64,000 nucleotides of DNA, from contig NZ_FMHU01000001.1 of assembly GCF_900091415.1 (NCBI RefSeq), positions 1,798,001-1,862,000 of the forward strand, written 5' to 3'. The stretch's first letter is position 1. Every line of letters starts with the position of its first letter. The notes beneath the pieces were generated by a model, which had not been told where the DNA came from, ran no database searches, and saw nothing but the letters and a program-made list of their open reading frames with translations. Below, in pieces: positions 1 through 7,866 of the stretch. The stretch is from Micromonospora inyonensis (GTDB lineage Bacteria; Actinomycetota; Actinomycetes; Mycobacteriales; Micromonosporaceae). Both the position numbers and the translations under genes were made by a program.

Positions 1-1
1 C

Positions 2-394
2 ATGCCCGCCATCGCCACCCGGCTGCGCACCCTGCGCCCGCTGGTGCTCTTCCTGTCGGGGGCGGCGACCCTGTCCTACCTGGGCCTCGCGTTCGCACCG
101 CACGACCTGGCGCTGCTCTGGGTGCTCCTGCTCGCCATCGGCCAGGGCGCGTTCCCGCTGATCCTGACCACTATCGGCCTGCGGGCCCGCACGGCCGAGG
201 GAACCGTGCAGCTCTCCGCGTTCGCGCAGAGCACCGGGTACGTCATCGCCGGGCTCGGCCCACTGCTCGTCGGCATCCTCTACGAGGCGACCGGGGGCTG
301 GCAGGCGCCGATCGCCTTCCTGCTCGTCGCCCTCGTCGTGCAGACCTGCGCCGGGCTGGCGATCTCCCGTCCCCGCTACATCGAGGACGAGTGA
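2..394 (+). CDS. MFS transporter, C-terminal part (gene runs in from the left edge)
   Basis: The frame is open from the window edge and ends at a TGA at 392-394, giving 130 residues. These form about four hydrophobic segments separated by short loops, with a glycine-rich helix near residues 76-95 and a short charged tail, as in the last third of a 12-helix major facilitator. The pattern with small residues and the motif SGAATLSYLGLAF resembles the CynX/NimT-type branch, but substrate cannot be read from this fragment. The ATG at position 2 is probably an internal methionine, so the true start lies outside the window. It ends 31 bp before the convergent stop of the STAS gene. Confidence 0.75.
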   Translation: MPAIATRLRTLRPLVLFLSGAATLSYLGLAFAPHDLALLWVLLLAIGQGAFPLILTTIGLRARTAEGTVQLSAFAQSTGYVIAGLGPLLVGILYEATGGWQAPIAFLLVALVVQTCAGLAISRPRYIEDE

Positions 395-425
395 CCGGAC
401 GGGCGGCGCGTGGGACGGCGGGCGC

Positions 426-779
426 TCAGGAGGCCGGGGTCGGCTCCCCCGCCACGGCCTCGTCGACCGTCGGGTACGTCTGCAACACCTCGACCAGTCC
501 GCTGACCTCGAGGATGCGCAGCACCCCGCGCTGCGGCGCGGCGAGGCGCACCACGCCACCGGCCTCGTCGCAGCTGTTCTTGGCGCGCACGAACACCGAG
601 AGCCCGGTCGAGTCGCAGAACGAGACCTCCGCCAGGTCGAAGACCAGCCGGCTGCGCCCCTTGTCGAGCAGGTCGGTGATCTGGTCCTGGAGCTGAGGGG
701 CCGTCGCCATGTCCAGCTCGCCCCCGACCGACACCACGACCACGTCGCCGCGCTGTTCCGTGTGCACCGTCAACGACAT
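426..779 (-). CDS. STAS-domain anti-sigma factor antagonist (SpoIIAA/RsbV type)
   Basis: The protein has 117 residues and is a single STAS domain. The phosphorylatable serine is visible in SFCDSTGLS (Ser57), preceded by the usual LVFDLAEV strand. In this family the unphosphorylated form binds an RsbW-type kinase and frees a sigma factor, while phosphorylation at this serine switches it off. The start is fixed by an AGGAGG-type ribosome site about 8 bases upstream of the ATG at 777-779; a longer upstream frame exists but lacks domain content. It is divergent from the RsbR-RsbS-RsbT operon, so it may feed into the same switch. The partner kinase and sigma factor are not identifiable here. Confidence 0.9.
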   Translation of the reverse strand: MSLTVHTEQRGDVVVVSVGGELDMATAPQLQDQITDLLDKGRSRLVFDLAEVSFCDSTGLSVFVRAKNSCDEAGGVVRLAAPQRGVLRILEVSGLVEVLQTYPTVDEAVAGEPTPAS

Positions 780-944
780 CCGCCAGACCTCCTGTTGTCG
801 GTGGAACCGTATCCCACCGGCGGGGTCCCACGCAGAACGGGAGCCGCCCTCTGTGGCCGGACGTCGGTTCTTTGCCCTGCAACAACTAGTCGGGCCAGGG
901 CCGGTGATAGAGTCCGCCCCGGTCCTGGTGGAGGGGGTTATCCG

Positions 945-1811
945 ATGGCGCTGAGCCCGGAAGTAAGCGGACGGCTCGCCTGCCTGCTCACCGAGCATGC
1001 CGAGCTGGTCACGCAGCGCTGGACGGAGGCGGTCGCGGCCTCGCTGCGGGGCCGACTCAGCCAGGCGGAACTCCGCGGCCAGGTGCAGGACCTGCACCGC
1101 GGCATGGTCGTCGCCGGTGAGGGCGGGACCATCGACCTGGAGTCGGAGCAGGCCACCGAACTGCGCGCCGTCCTCGCCGAGCTGTCCCGGGGCCGGGCCC
1201 GTCAGGGCTTCACCGCCACCGAGACGGCGGTCAGCATCCACGCCCTCAAGGACGTGCTGCTGGACCTGATGGAGAGCCTTCCCGACGACGGCAACCGGCT
1301 CCGCGACTTCGTGGCGTTCTCCGGCCTGATCGACCAGATGGGGCTGTTCACCTTCGAGAGCTACGTCCGCACCCGGGAGAGCCTGATCGCCGACCAGGCC
1401 GAGCAGCTCCTCGAACTCTCCACTCCCGTGGTCAAGCTCTGGGAGGGCGTCGTCGCCGTGCCGCTGGTCGGCACCCTCGACTCGGCCCGCGCCCAGGTGG
1501 TGATGGAACGCCTGCTCCAGACCCTGGTCGACACCAGTTCGCCGTACGCGATCATCGACATCACCGGTGTGCCCGCCGTCGACACCCAGGTCGCCCAGCA
1601 CATCCTGAAGACCGTCGTGGCCGCCCGGCTGATGGGCGCCGACTGCATCATCTCCGGCATCCGACCGCAGATCGCCCAGACCATCGTGGAGCTCGGCATC
1701 GAGTTCGGTGACATCGCCACCAAGGCGAGTCTCGCCGACGCGCTGCGCCACGTGCTGCGGCTCACCGGCGTCGAGACCGCCGCCAACCGCCGCGCACGTC
1801 GGGAGGTCTGA
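945..1811 (+). CDS. RsbR-like stressosome scaffold protein (RsbRD-type N domain plus STAS)
   Basis: The 288-residue protein has a helical N-terminal domain (about 1-150) like the sensor part of RsbR/RsbRD paralogues and a C-terminal STAS domain (about 165-280). The two threonines that RsbT phosphorylates in RsbR have likely counterparts in VDTQVAQHIL (Thr214) and IATKAS (Thr259). In the family it builds the stressosome together with RsbS and holds RsbT until stress. A GGAGGGGG ribosome site precedes the ATG. It begins a run of six genes joined by overlaps or a 2-base gap, and overlaps rsbS by one base. The signal sensed is unknown. Confidence 0.85.
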   Translation: MALSPEVSGRLACLLTEHAELVTQRWTEAVAASLRGRLSQAELRGQVQDLHRGMVVAGEGGTIDLESEQATELRAVLAELSRGRARQGFTATETAVSIHALKDVLLDLMESLPDDGNRLRDFVAFSGLIDQMGLFTFESYVRTRESLIADQAEQLLELSTPVVKLWEGVVAVPLVGTLDSARAQVVMERLLQTLVDTSSPYAIIDITGVPAVDTQVAQHILKTVVAARLMGADCIISGIRPQIAQTIVELGIEFGDIATKASLADALRHVLRLTGVETAANRRARREV

Positions 1812-2221
1812 TGGAGCGGGTGCCGGTCCTCAAGATCGGTGACATCCTGCTGGTCTCCATCCAGGTGGACATGGAGGACCAGACCGCACTGCAACTCCAG
1901 GAGGACCTGGCCGAGCGGATCGTCGCGACGGGCTGCCACGGCGTGATCATCGACATCACCGCGCTGGACATCGTCGACTCGTTCATCGGCCGGATGCTCT
2001 CCACCATCGCGTCCATCTCCAAGGTCCTCGACGCCGAGACCGTGGTGGTCGGAATGCGCCCGGCGGTCGCCATCACCCTGGTGGAGCTGGGGCTGTCCCT
2101 CAACGGCATCCGGACCGCGCTGAACGTCGAACGCGGCATCGAACTCATCGCGGCGGCCCGGGCCGAGGACGACGACCTCGACATCGACCCCACCGACGCC
2201 GAGCCGGCGACGTCGCCATGA
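1811..2221 (+). CDS. RsbS-like stressosome STAS protein
   Basis: This 136-residue protein is a single STAS domain with a short acidic tail. The sequence DITALDIVDSFIGRML carries the serine (Ser57) at the place RsbT phosphorylates in RsbS, and MRPAVAITLVELG matches the conserved second half. Its ATG shares one base with the preceding stop and its own stop overlaps the next start (ATGA at 2218-2221), so translation is probably coupled. The order RsbR-RsbS-RsbT is the classical one. The acidic tail (EDDDLDIDPTDAE) is not typical of short RsbS proteins. Confidence 0.88.
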   Translation: MERVPVLKIGDILLVSIQVDMEDQTALQLQEDLAERIVATGCHGVIIDITALDIVDSFIGRMLSTIASISKVLDAETVVVGMRPAVAITLVELGLSLNGIRTALNVERGIELIAAARAEDDDLDIDPTDAEPATSP

Positions 2222-2637
2222 CCGCCGGTATCGACCTGGGCCGCCCGCAGGCGCAGGCGATCCGGAGCGACGAGGACGTGGTCCGCGTCCGGCAGCTGGT
2301 GCGTGCCGTCGCGGTCGCCGTCAAGCTCTCCCTGGTCGACCAGACCAAGCTGGTGACCGCCGCCAGCGAGTTGGCCCGCAACACGCTGGTCTACGGCGGC
2401 GGTGGCGACGTCGAGGTGACCATCGTCGACAACGGCGTACGGCGCGGGGTGCGGATCGTCTTCGCCGACGCGGGCCCCGGCATCGCCGACCTCGACCTGG
2501 CCCTCACCGACGGCTACACCACCGGCGGTGGCCTCGGCCTCGGTCTCAGTGGCGCCCGTCGCCTGGTCGACGAGTTCGACATCCAGACAGCAGTGGGCGA
2601 GGGCACCCGGATCACCGTGACCAAGTGGTCCCGATGA
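2218..2637 (+). CDS. RsbT-like serine/threonine kinase (anti-sigma regulatory factor)
   Basis: The 139-residue protein is one GHKL ATPase domain. The N box is visible in TAASELARNTLVYGGGG, the DAGPGIAD motif is the G1 box, and GGGLGLGLSGARRLVDEF is the glycine-rich lid. In stressosome systems RsbT phosphorylates RsbS and RsbR and is then released to activate a downstream phosphatase. The gene sits between RsbS and the RsbX-like phosphatase, with ATGA overlaps on both sides. The phosphatase RsbU is not obvious as a separate gene; the receiver-PP2C protein at the end of the operon is a candidate target. Confidence 0.88.
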   Translation: MTAGIDLGRPQAQAIRSDEDVVRVRQLVRAVAVAVKLSLVDQTKLVTAASELARNTLVYGGGGDVEVTIVDNGVRRGVRIVFADAGPGIADLDLALTDGYTTGGGLGLGLSGARRLVDEFDIQTAVGEGTRITVTKWSR

Positions 2638-3644
2638 CGACCGAGCCCGTCTCCGACCAGGGCCTCTGGTTCCGGGTCGAGACGAGCAGCGCGGCCAGCG
2701 CGGTACGGCGGGCCGCCGAGCGGCTCGGCGGGCAGCTGCACCTCGGCGACCGGCGCACCGCCGACCTCGCGATCGTCGCCGCCGAACTGAGCAGCAACCT
2801 GGTCAAGCACGCCCAGGACGGGGTGCTCCTGCTCCGTCCGGTGCGACGCGGTGGCGAGGTCGGCGTGGAACTGGTCGCCGTCGACTCCGGGCCCGGCATG
2901 GCCGACCTCACCGTCTCCTCGCGGGACGGGCACTCCACCACCGGCACCCTCGGCATCGGCCTCGGCGCGATCACCCGACAGGCCAGCTGGTACGACGGGT
3001 ACTCGCAGTCCGGCCGGGGCACGGTGCTCGCCGTGCAGGTCTGGCCGTCGGCCGCGCCGTCCCCCGGCTGGGCGGCCGGCCTCACCCGGCCGTTGACCGG
3101 GGAGGCCCGGTGCGGGGACGGTTTCGCCGTGCGGCTGGCCGACGGACGTCCGCAGGTGCTGGTCTGCGACGGGCTCGGGCACGGCCCGCTGGCCGCCGCC
3201 GCGACCGACGCCGCCGTCACCACGTTCCGCTCCGCGCCCGTCGGATCGCCGAAGGCGCTGGTGGAGCACCTGCACCGGTCGCTCACGCACACCCGGGGGG
3301 CGGCCCTCGCCGTCGCCGAACTCGAGCCGTCCGCCGGGCGGCTGCGGTACGCGGGACTGGGCAACATCGCCGCCGCGGTGGTCGAGCACGGCCGGCGGCG
3401 CGGGCTGGTCTCGCTCCCCGGCATCGCCGGCCACCAGCGGCCCGTGGTCCGGGAGTACGAGTACCCGTTCGGCGGGGACGCCCTGCTGGTCATGCACACC
3501 GACGGGGTGGCCGACCGCTGGCAGCTCACCGACTACCCGGGGCTCGCCGACCGGGCTCCACTGCTGACCGCCGCCACCATCCTGCGCGACTACGGCGTGC
3601 GTCGCGACGACGCCGGGGTCCTCGTCGCCCGGGCTCCGGCATGA
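2634..3644 (+). CDS. ATP-binding SpoIIE/PP2C phosphatase, RsbX-like
   Basis: The protein (336 residues from the ATG overlapping the RsbT stop) joins two modules. Residues about 10-140 are a GHKL ATPase-like domain with AAELSSNLVKHAQDG (N box), DSGPGMADL and a TLGIGLGAI lid. Residues about 160-335 are a PP2C/SpoIIE phosphatase with VLVCDGLGHGPLAA, a GLGNIAAAV turn and MHTDGVADRW. RsbX resets the stressosome by removing phosphates from RsbS and RsbR; its place next to RsbT supports that job. A kinase-like domain fused to the phosphatase is common in actinobacteria. Confidence 0.85.
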   Translation: MTTEPVSDQGLWFRVETSSAASAVRRAAERLGGQLHLGDRRTADLAIVAAELSSNLVKHAQDGVLLLRPVRRGGEVGVELVAVDSGPGMADLTVSSRDGHSTTGTLGIGLGAITRQASWYDGYSQSGRGTVLAVQVWPSAAPSPGWAAGLTRPLTGEARCGDGFAVRLADGRPQVLVCDGLGHGPLAAAATDAAVTTFRSAPVGSPKALVEHLHRSLTHTRGAALAVAELEPSAGRLRYAGLGNIAAAVVEHGRRRGLVSLPGIAGHQRPVVREYEYPFGGDALLVMHTDGVADRWQLTDYPGLADRAPLLTAATILRDYGVRRDDAGVLVARAPA

Positions 3645-5011
3645 GCGCTCCCGTCTCCGCACCGCTGTTGCAGATGGCGCTCCGCGTCGAGTCCGACATC
3701 TTCGTGCTGCGGCAGCGGGGCCGGGAGGTGGCCACCGCCGTCGGCCTGGAGTACCAGGACCAGGTCCGGATCGCCACCGCGCTGAGCGAAGTCGCCCGGG
3801 ACCTGGTCCGTACCGTCGGCGGCGCGGACGTCGGGTTCTACGCCGCCGGGGTGGAGGAGGGGCGTCCGGTCCTGCGGGTCGACCTCGCCCCGCTGCGACC
3901 GTTCGGCCCGGACGGGTACCAGCCGGCCTCCGGCGCGGTGGCCCGGCTCGTCGACAGTCTCGCCCTGACACCCGCCGAGGGGGTTACCGTCATACGGATG
4001 TCCCGACGCATTCCGGCCAACGCGGAGGCGCTGACCCCGCAGCGCCTCGCGGGACTGCGTGCCCAGCTGGCACAGAGCGCCCCGGGCAGCGCGCTGGACG
4101 AACTCACCGTCCAGCACGAGCAGCTCGTCGCCGCTCTCGACGAGGTACGCAGCCAACGTGACGAGTTGGCCGTGCTCAACGAGGAACTCCAGGAGACCAA
4201 CCGGGGCGTGCTGGCGCTCTACAACCAGCTCTCCGCCGAGCTGGAGGAGACCAACCGGGGCGTGGTGGCGCTCTACGCCGAGCTGGACGAGAAGTCGGCG
4301 CAGCTCAGGGCGGCCAGCGAGTCGAAGAGCCGGTTCCTGGCCAACGTCAGCCACGAGCTGCGCGCCCCGGTCACCGCCGTCATCGGGCTGGCCCGACTGC
4401 TCGCCGACTCCGCCTCGGACCCGCTCACCGGCGAGCAGGCCCGCCAGGTGGGGCTGATCCGGTCCTCCGCGACCGACCTGCTGACCCTGGTCAACGACCT
4501 GCTGGACCTGGCCAAGGCCGAGTCCGGCCGGATCGAGCCGGACTGGGCGGAGGTCGACCTGCGGGTGGTGTTCGGTCAGCTCCGGGGCACGTTGCGGGCG
4601 CTGGCCACCCGGCCCGGGGTGGAACTGGTGCTCGAGGAGCCGCCGCCCCCGGCGGCCCTCCGGTCGGACGAGGCCCTGCTGACCCGGGTGCTGCGCAACC
4701 TGCTGCACAACGGCCTCAAGTTCACCGAACGGGGCGAGGTGCGGATGCGCGCCGGCCTGGTCGACGGGCGGTGGCGGATCGCCGTCTCGGACACCGGCAT
4801 CGGCATCCCGCCGGACCAGCACGAACGGATCTTCGAGGAGTTCTACCAGGTGCCCGGAAGCGCGAGCGGCGCCGGCGCCGGCGCCGGCACCGGCCTCGGT
4901 CTGCCGTACGCCCGGCGGCTGGCCAACCTTCTCGGCGGCGCCCTGGGGGTGACCAGCGAGCCCGGCCGGGGCAGCGTGTTCACCCTCGACCTTCCCGTGG
5001 ACGGGGCGTGA
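3641..5011 (+). CDS. Histidine kinase with N-terminal ATPase-like domain and coiled coil
   Basis: The 456-residue protein starts at an ATG overlapping the preceding stop (ATGA). Residues 1-125 look like a degenerate RsbT-type ATPase fold without a clear N box. About 140-225 is a coiled coil containing two near-identical stretches around EETNRGV(L/V)ALY. A HisKA domain follows with the phospho-acceptor His238 in NVSHELRAPV, then a HATPase_c domain with LRNLLHNGLKFTE and VSDTGIGIP. The lid contains a (GA)n run from repeated GCCGGC bases. It has no membrane segment, so it is cytosolic. It probably passes phosphate to the receiver-PP2C gene that follows. Confidence 0.87.
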   Translation: MSAPVSAPLLQMALRVESDIFVLRQRGREVATAVGLEYQDQVRIATALSEVARDLVRTVGGADVGFYAAGVEEGRPVLRVDLAPLRPFGPDGYQPASGAVARLVDSLALTPAEGVTVIRMSRRIPANAEALTPQRLAGLRAQLAQSAPGSALDELTVQHEQLVAALDEVRSQRDELAVLNEELQETNRGVLALYNQLSAELEETNRGVVALYAELDEKSAQLRAASESKSRFLANVSHELRAPVTAVIGLARLLADSASDPLTGEQARQVGLIRSSATDLLTLVNDLLDLAKAESGRIEPDWAEVDLRVVFGQLRGTLRALATRPGVELVLEEPPPPAALRSDEALLTRVLRNLLHNGLKFTERGEVRMRAGLVDGRWRIAVSDTGIGIPPDQHERIFEEFYQVPGSASGAGAGAGTGLGLPYARRLANLLGGALGVTSEPGRGSVFTLDLPVDGA

Positions 5012-5013
5012 CG

Positions 5014-6552
5014 ATGGAGGGTGGTCCGGCGACGGTGCTGGTGGTCGACGACAGCCGCACCAAACGCTACCTGTTGGTGAGCTGGCTGACCCGGGCCGGC
5101 TTCGAGGTGCTGGAGGCGGAGACCGGCGCGGAGGCGTTGAAACGGGTCGGTGTCGACCCGGTCGAACTGGTGGTGCTCGACGTGCGCCTGCCCGACCTGA
5201 GCGGCTTCGAGGTCTGTGAACGGATCAAGGCCAGCCATCCCGCCCTGCCGGTCATCCACGTCTCCGCGCACGCCGTCGACGTGGTCGACCGGGCGCAGGG
5301 CCTGACCCGGGGCGCGGACGCGTACCTGGCCGAGCCGATCGAACCGGACGAACTGGTCGCCACCGCCCACGCGGTGCTGCGCTACTACCGGGCCCGCAGA
5401 CGGGCCGAACTCTTCGCCGAGCGGCTCGCCCGGCTGGCCGAGACCACCGTGGCGGTGCATGCCGCACCGACCTTCGCCCGTCTGCTGGAGGAGGCGGCCG
5501 TCGGCGCGGCGGAGATCTTCCGTACCCCCGCCGCGGTGGTGGCCGAGACCTTCGACGGGGACTGCCTGGCCGGGGTCTGCCCCGGTCCCGGTCAGGCGGG
5601 TGGCGTGGTCGGGTGGACGGTGGACGACACCGGTGTGCCGACCGGCACGACGGTACGCGTCGACGAGCCGTCCGCCTGGAACCTGACCGACTGGCCCGCC
5701 GACGACCGGCTGGCGGTCGCCGCGGCCCGGCTGCGGGAGGACCGCGCCCCGCTCTACGTGGTGGTGCCGGCCGGGGTGCAGGTCCCGGGCATGCCGGTGC
5801 TGGTGCAACTCGCCCAGGCGGTGGCGGCGGCCGTGGAGGCGCAGCGCTCCTACGACCAGGAGCACCGCATCGCGGTCACCCTCCAGCGCAGTCTGCTGCC
5901 GCGCCTGATCCCGACGATCAACGGCCTGGACCTCGCCGTGCGGTACGAGCCGGCGAGCGCGCAGACCGAGGTGGGCGGTGACTTCTACGAGCTGGTGATG
6001 CTCGACGGGCACCTGCTGATGGCGGTCGGCGACGTCGCCGGGCACTCCCTGCACGCGGCCACGGTGATGGCGGAGTTGCGTCACGCCGTCCGCGCGTACG
6101 CGGTCGAGGGGCACCAGCCGGGGGAGATCCTGCACCGGGTCAACGAGCTGATGCGCCGCCTGCTCCCGCACGAGCTGGCCACCATCTGCGTGCTGCTGCT
6201 GGATCCGGCCACCGGCCAGGTCCGGATGGCCAGCGCCGGCCACCTGCCGCCGCTGCTCACCGTGGACGGACGGGTCGAGTTCCTCCAGCACTCCGCCCCG
6301 CTGCTCGGGGTCCGGGCGGCCCGCCCGCCGGACCTGGAGTTCGTGGTGCCACCCGGGGCGACGCTGGTGCTCTACACCGACGGGTTGATCGAACGGCGGG
6401 ACGCGACCATCGACGAGGGGCTGGCCGCCCTGGCCGCCCAGGGCGCCCGGGTCGAGCCGGACCTGGACGCCTTCTGCGCCCGCCTGCTGCGCGAACTCGC
6501 ACCCTCGGAGATCCACGACGACGTCGCCGTGCTCGCCCTCCGCCGTCACTGA
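5014..6552 (+). CDS. Response regulator with PP2C/SpoIIE phosphatase output
   Basis: The 512-residue protein begins with a receiver domain (about 5-125) with the acceptor Asp56 in VLDVRLPDLSG. A GAF-like region without clear ligand residues follows (about 140-270). A PP2C/SpoIIE phosphatase (about 290-510) carries EVGGDFYELV, VGDVAGHSLHAA, YTDGLIERRD and HDDVAVLAL. Such proteins remove phosphate from STAS antagonists when the receiver is phosphorylated, as RsbU or RssB-like PP2C proteins do. A GTG at 5008 overlapping the previous stop is an alternative start; the ATG at 5014 is chosen. The likely input is the histidine kinase just upstream. Confidence 0.88.
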   Translation: MEGGPATVLVVDDSRTKRYLLVSWLTRAGFEVLEAETGAEALKRVGVDPVELVVLDVRLPDLSGFEVCERIKASHPALPVIHVSAHAVDVVDRAQGLTRGADAYLAEPIEPDELVATAHAVLRYYRARRRAELFAERLARLAETTVAVHAAPTFARLLEEAAVGAAEIFRTPAAVVAETFDGDCLAGVCPGPGQAGGVVGWTVDDTGVPTGTTVRVDEPSAWNLTDWPADDRLAVAAARLREDRAPLYVVVPAGVQVPGMPVLVQLAQAVAAAVEAQRSYDQEHRIAVTLQRSLLPRLIPTINGLDLAVRYEPASAQTEVGGDFYELVMLDGHLLMAVGDVAGHSLHAATVMAELRHAVRAYAVEGHQPGEILHRVNELMRRLLPHELATICVLLLDPATGQVRMASAGHLPPLLTVDGRVEFLQHSAPLLGVRAARPPDLEFVVPPGATLVLYTDGLIERRDATIDEGLAALAAQGARVEPDLDAFCARLLRELAPSEIHDDVAVLALRRH

Positions 6553-6575
6553 GGCTGCGCTCTGGTGGTGTGTGC

Positions 6576-6635
6576 GGTGGTAGCAGGGGACCCCTGCTAC
6601 CGCAATTTGTCGTGCAGGGGGCCCTTCCTACCGCC
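6576..6635. repeat. 60-bp palindromic repeat, copy 1
   Basis: The left half is a perfect palindrome of 11-base arms around a single A (6579-6601, GGTAGCAGGGG and its complement). The right half is a weaker version ending in CCTACCGCC. Four further 60-bp relatives occur in the window at 11239, 25687, 34299 and 50311. This copy lies between the PP2C gene and the DinB-like gene, so it could act as a hairpin terminator. It is a dispersed non-coding element, not an insertion sequence. Confidence 0.85.
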
Positions 6636-6676
6636 TGGCGCGGAGGAGGGGAGAACCACCCTCGTACGCTGCCCGC

Positions 6677-7249
6677 ATGACGACGAAGACCAGTGATCTG
6701 CTGACGGCCACCGCCCCGCAGGCCGTGGCCGTGGTCCGGGGCATCACCGACGACCAACTCGACCGGCCCACCCCGTGCCAGGAGTACGCCGTACGCGACC
6801 TGCTCGGTCACCTGTTCCAGGTGGTGGTCAACTTCCAGGGGCTGGCCGCCCGACGTCCTGTCGACTGGTCGGAGCAGCCGGACTTCCTCACCGGCGACTG
6901 GCGGGACCGGTTCGCAGACGAGGTCGAACTCGTCATCCGGGCCTGGTCCGAGCCGTCCGCCCTGGAGGGGGTGTCCCCGGGGATGGGCATGCCGCAGGAG
7001 GTCGTCGGCGGCATGTTGCTGCTCGACCTGACCGTGCACGGGTGGGACCTGGCCCGGTCGACCGGCCAGCCGTACCGGACCGAACCCGCGGTGGTCGCCG
7101 AGCTGCTCGACCTGGCCGCCCGACTCGCACCGACGGCCCGCGAGCGGGGCGTGTTCGGCGCGGCGGTGGAGCCCGTCGACACCGGCGACGACCTCGCCCG
7201 TCTGCTCTGCCTCACCGGTCGCGACCCGGCCTGGACGCCGGTGGGCTGA
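6677..7249 (+). CDS. TIGR03086/DinB-like metal-binding protein (mycothiol-dependent type)
   Basis: The 190-residue protein shows the signature of the maleylpyruvate isomerase-like DinB family. There is an N-terminal four-helix region with TPCQEYAVRDLLGHLFQVV, a second histidine in LLDLTVHGWDLARSTGQPY, and a small C-terminal segment ending in LTGRDPAWTP. In this family three histidines bind a metal and the fold often uses mycothiol, but the substrate of the TIGR03086 branch is unknown. The gene stands alone after the repeat element, in the same direction as the signalling operon. Only the family assignment is firm. Confidence 0.82.
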   Translation: MTTKTSDLLTATAPQAVAVVRGITDDQLDRPTPCQEYAVRDLLGHLFQVVVNFQGLAARRPVDWSEQPDFLTGDWRDRFADEVELVIRAWSEPSALEGVSPGMGMPQEVVGGMLLLDLTVHGWDLARSTGQPYRTEPAVVAELLDLAARLAPTARERGVFGAAVEPVDTGDDLARLLCLTGRDPAWTPVG

Positions 7250-7433
7250 TGACCGTCCCGCCGCCCTGTCGCGGGGCCGGGGCGGCGGTGGGGCGGCACC
7301 CGCTGCCTGAAATGTGCCTGAAGCATGTAACGCGGCGGGGGAGTGCGCCGCTGTTGGCGCGGAAGGCCCGGGAAAGCGGGCCCGAGCCGGCGACCGTGGT
7401 CGCCGTGCGCTGGCAGCGGGAGACGTGAGGCAG

Positions 7434-7862
7434 ATGCACACCCAGCCGGGCGGCGCGCCGCCGGTGTTCGTGGACCGGACCGGACGGCGCCGCCGCCTCA
7501 GTATCCTCGCCGGCACAGGACTGGGCCTGGGGCTGCTCGCCAGCCTCGGTCTGATCGCCGCCGGACTCTTCACCAGCTCGTCCGTACCGCTGCCGGGCTG
7601 GTCCGACAACCAGCACCGGAAGCCGATCGAGGCCGGCGTCGACGGGGCGGGTGATCTCGGCGCCTCGCCCACCGTGTCGTCCCGGCCGTCGCCGGTGACC
7701 AGCACCGCCCCGGTCCGTCCGACACCGACGGGGGCGGTGACCCCCACCTCGGCACCGTCCGACAGGACAACCGGCCCGCAGGTGACCGGCAGCGAGCGGC
7801 CGGGACAGGGCGACGAGCGGCGGACCGTCAAGCCGGGCCGGTCCCCCGGCCGGCCGGGGTGA
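7434..7862 (+). CDS. Small single-pass membrane protein with Ser/Thr/Pro-rich tail
   Basis: No family is recognised. The 142-residue protein has a basic N-terminus (RTGRRRRLS), one membrane helix at about 24-45 (ILAGTGLGLGLLASLGLIAAGLF) and then a low-complexity extracytoplasmic tail rich in Pro, Thr and Ser. It ends 4 bases before the deacetylase/glycosyltransferase gene and is probably translated with it, so it may be an accessory of polysaccharide export. A GTG nine bases upstream (7425) is an alternative start. The 185 bases before it, after the DinB-like gene, hold nothing else I can name. Confidence 0.6.
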   Translation: MHTQPGGAPPVFVDRTGRRRRLSILAGTGLGLGLLASLGLIAAGLFTSSSVPLPGWSDNQHRKPIEAGVDGAGDLGASPTVSSRPSPVTSTAPVRPTPTGAVTPTSAPSDRTTGPQVTGSERPGQGDERRTVKPGRSPGRPG

Positions 7863-7866
7863 CGCG

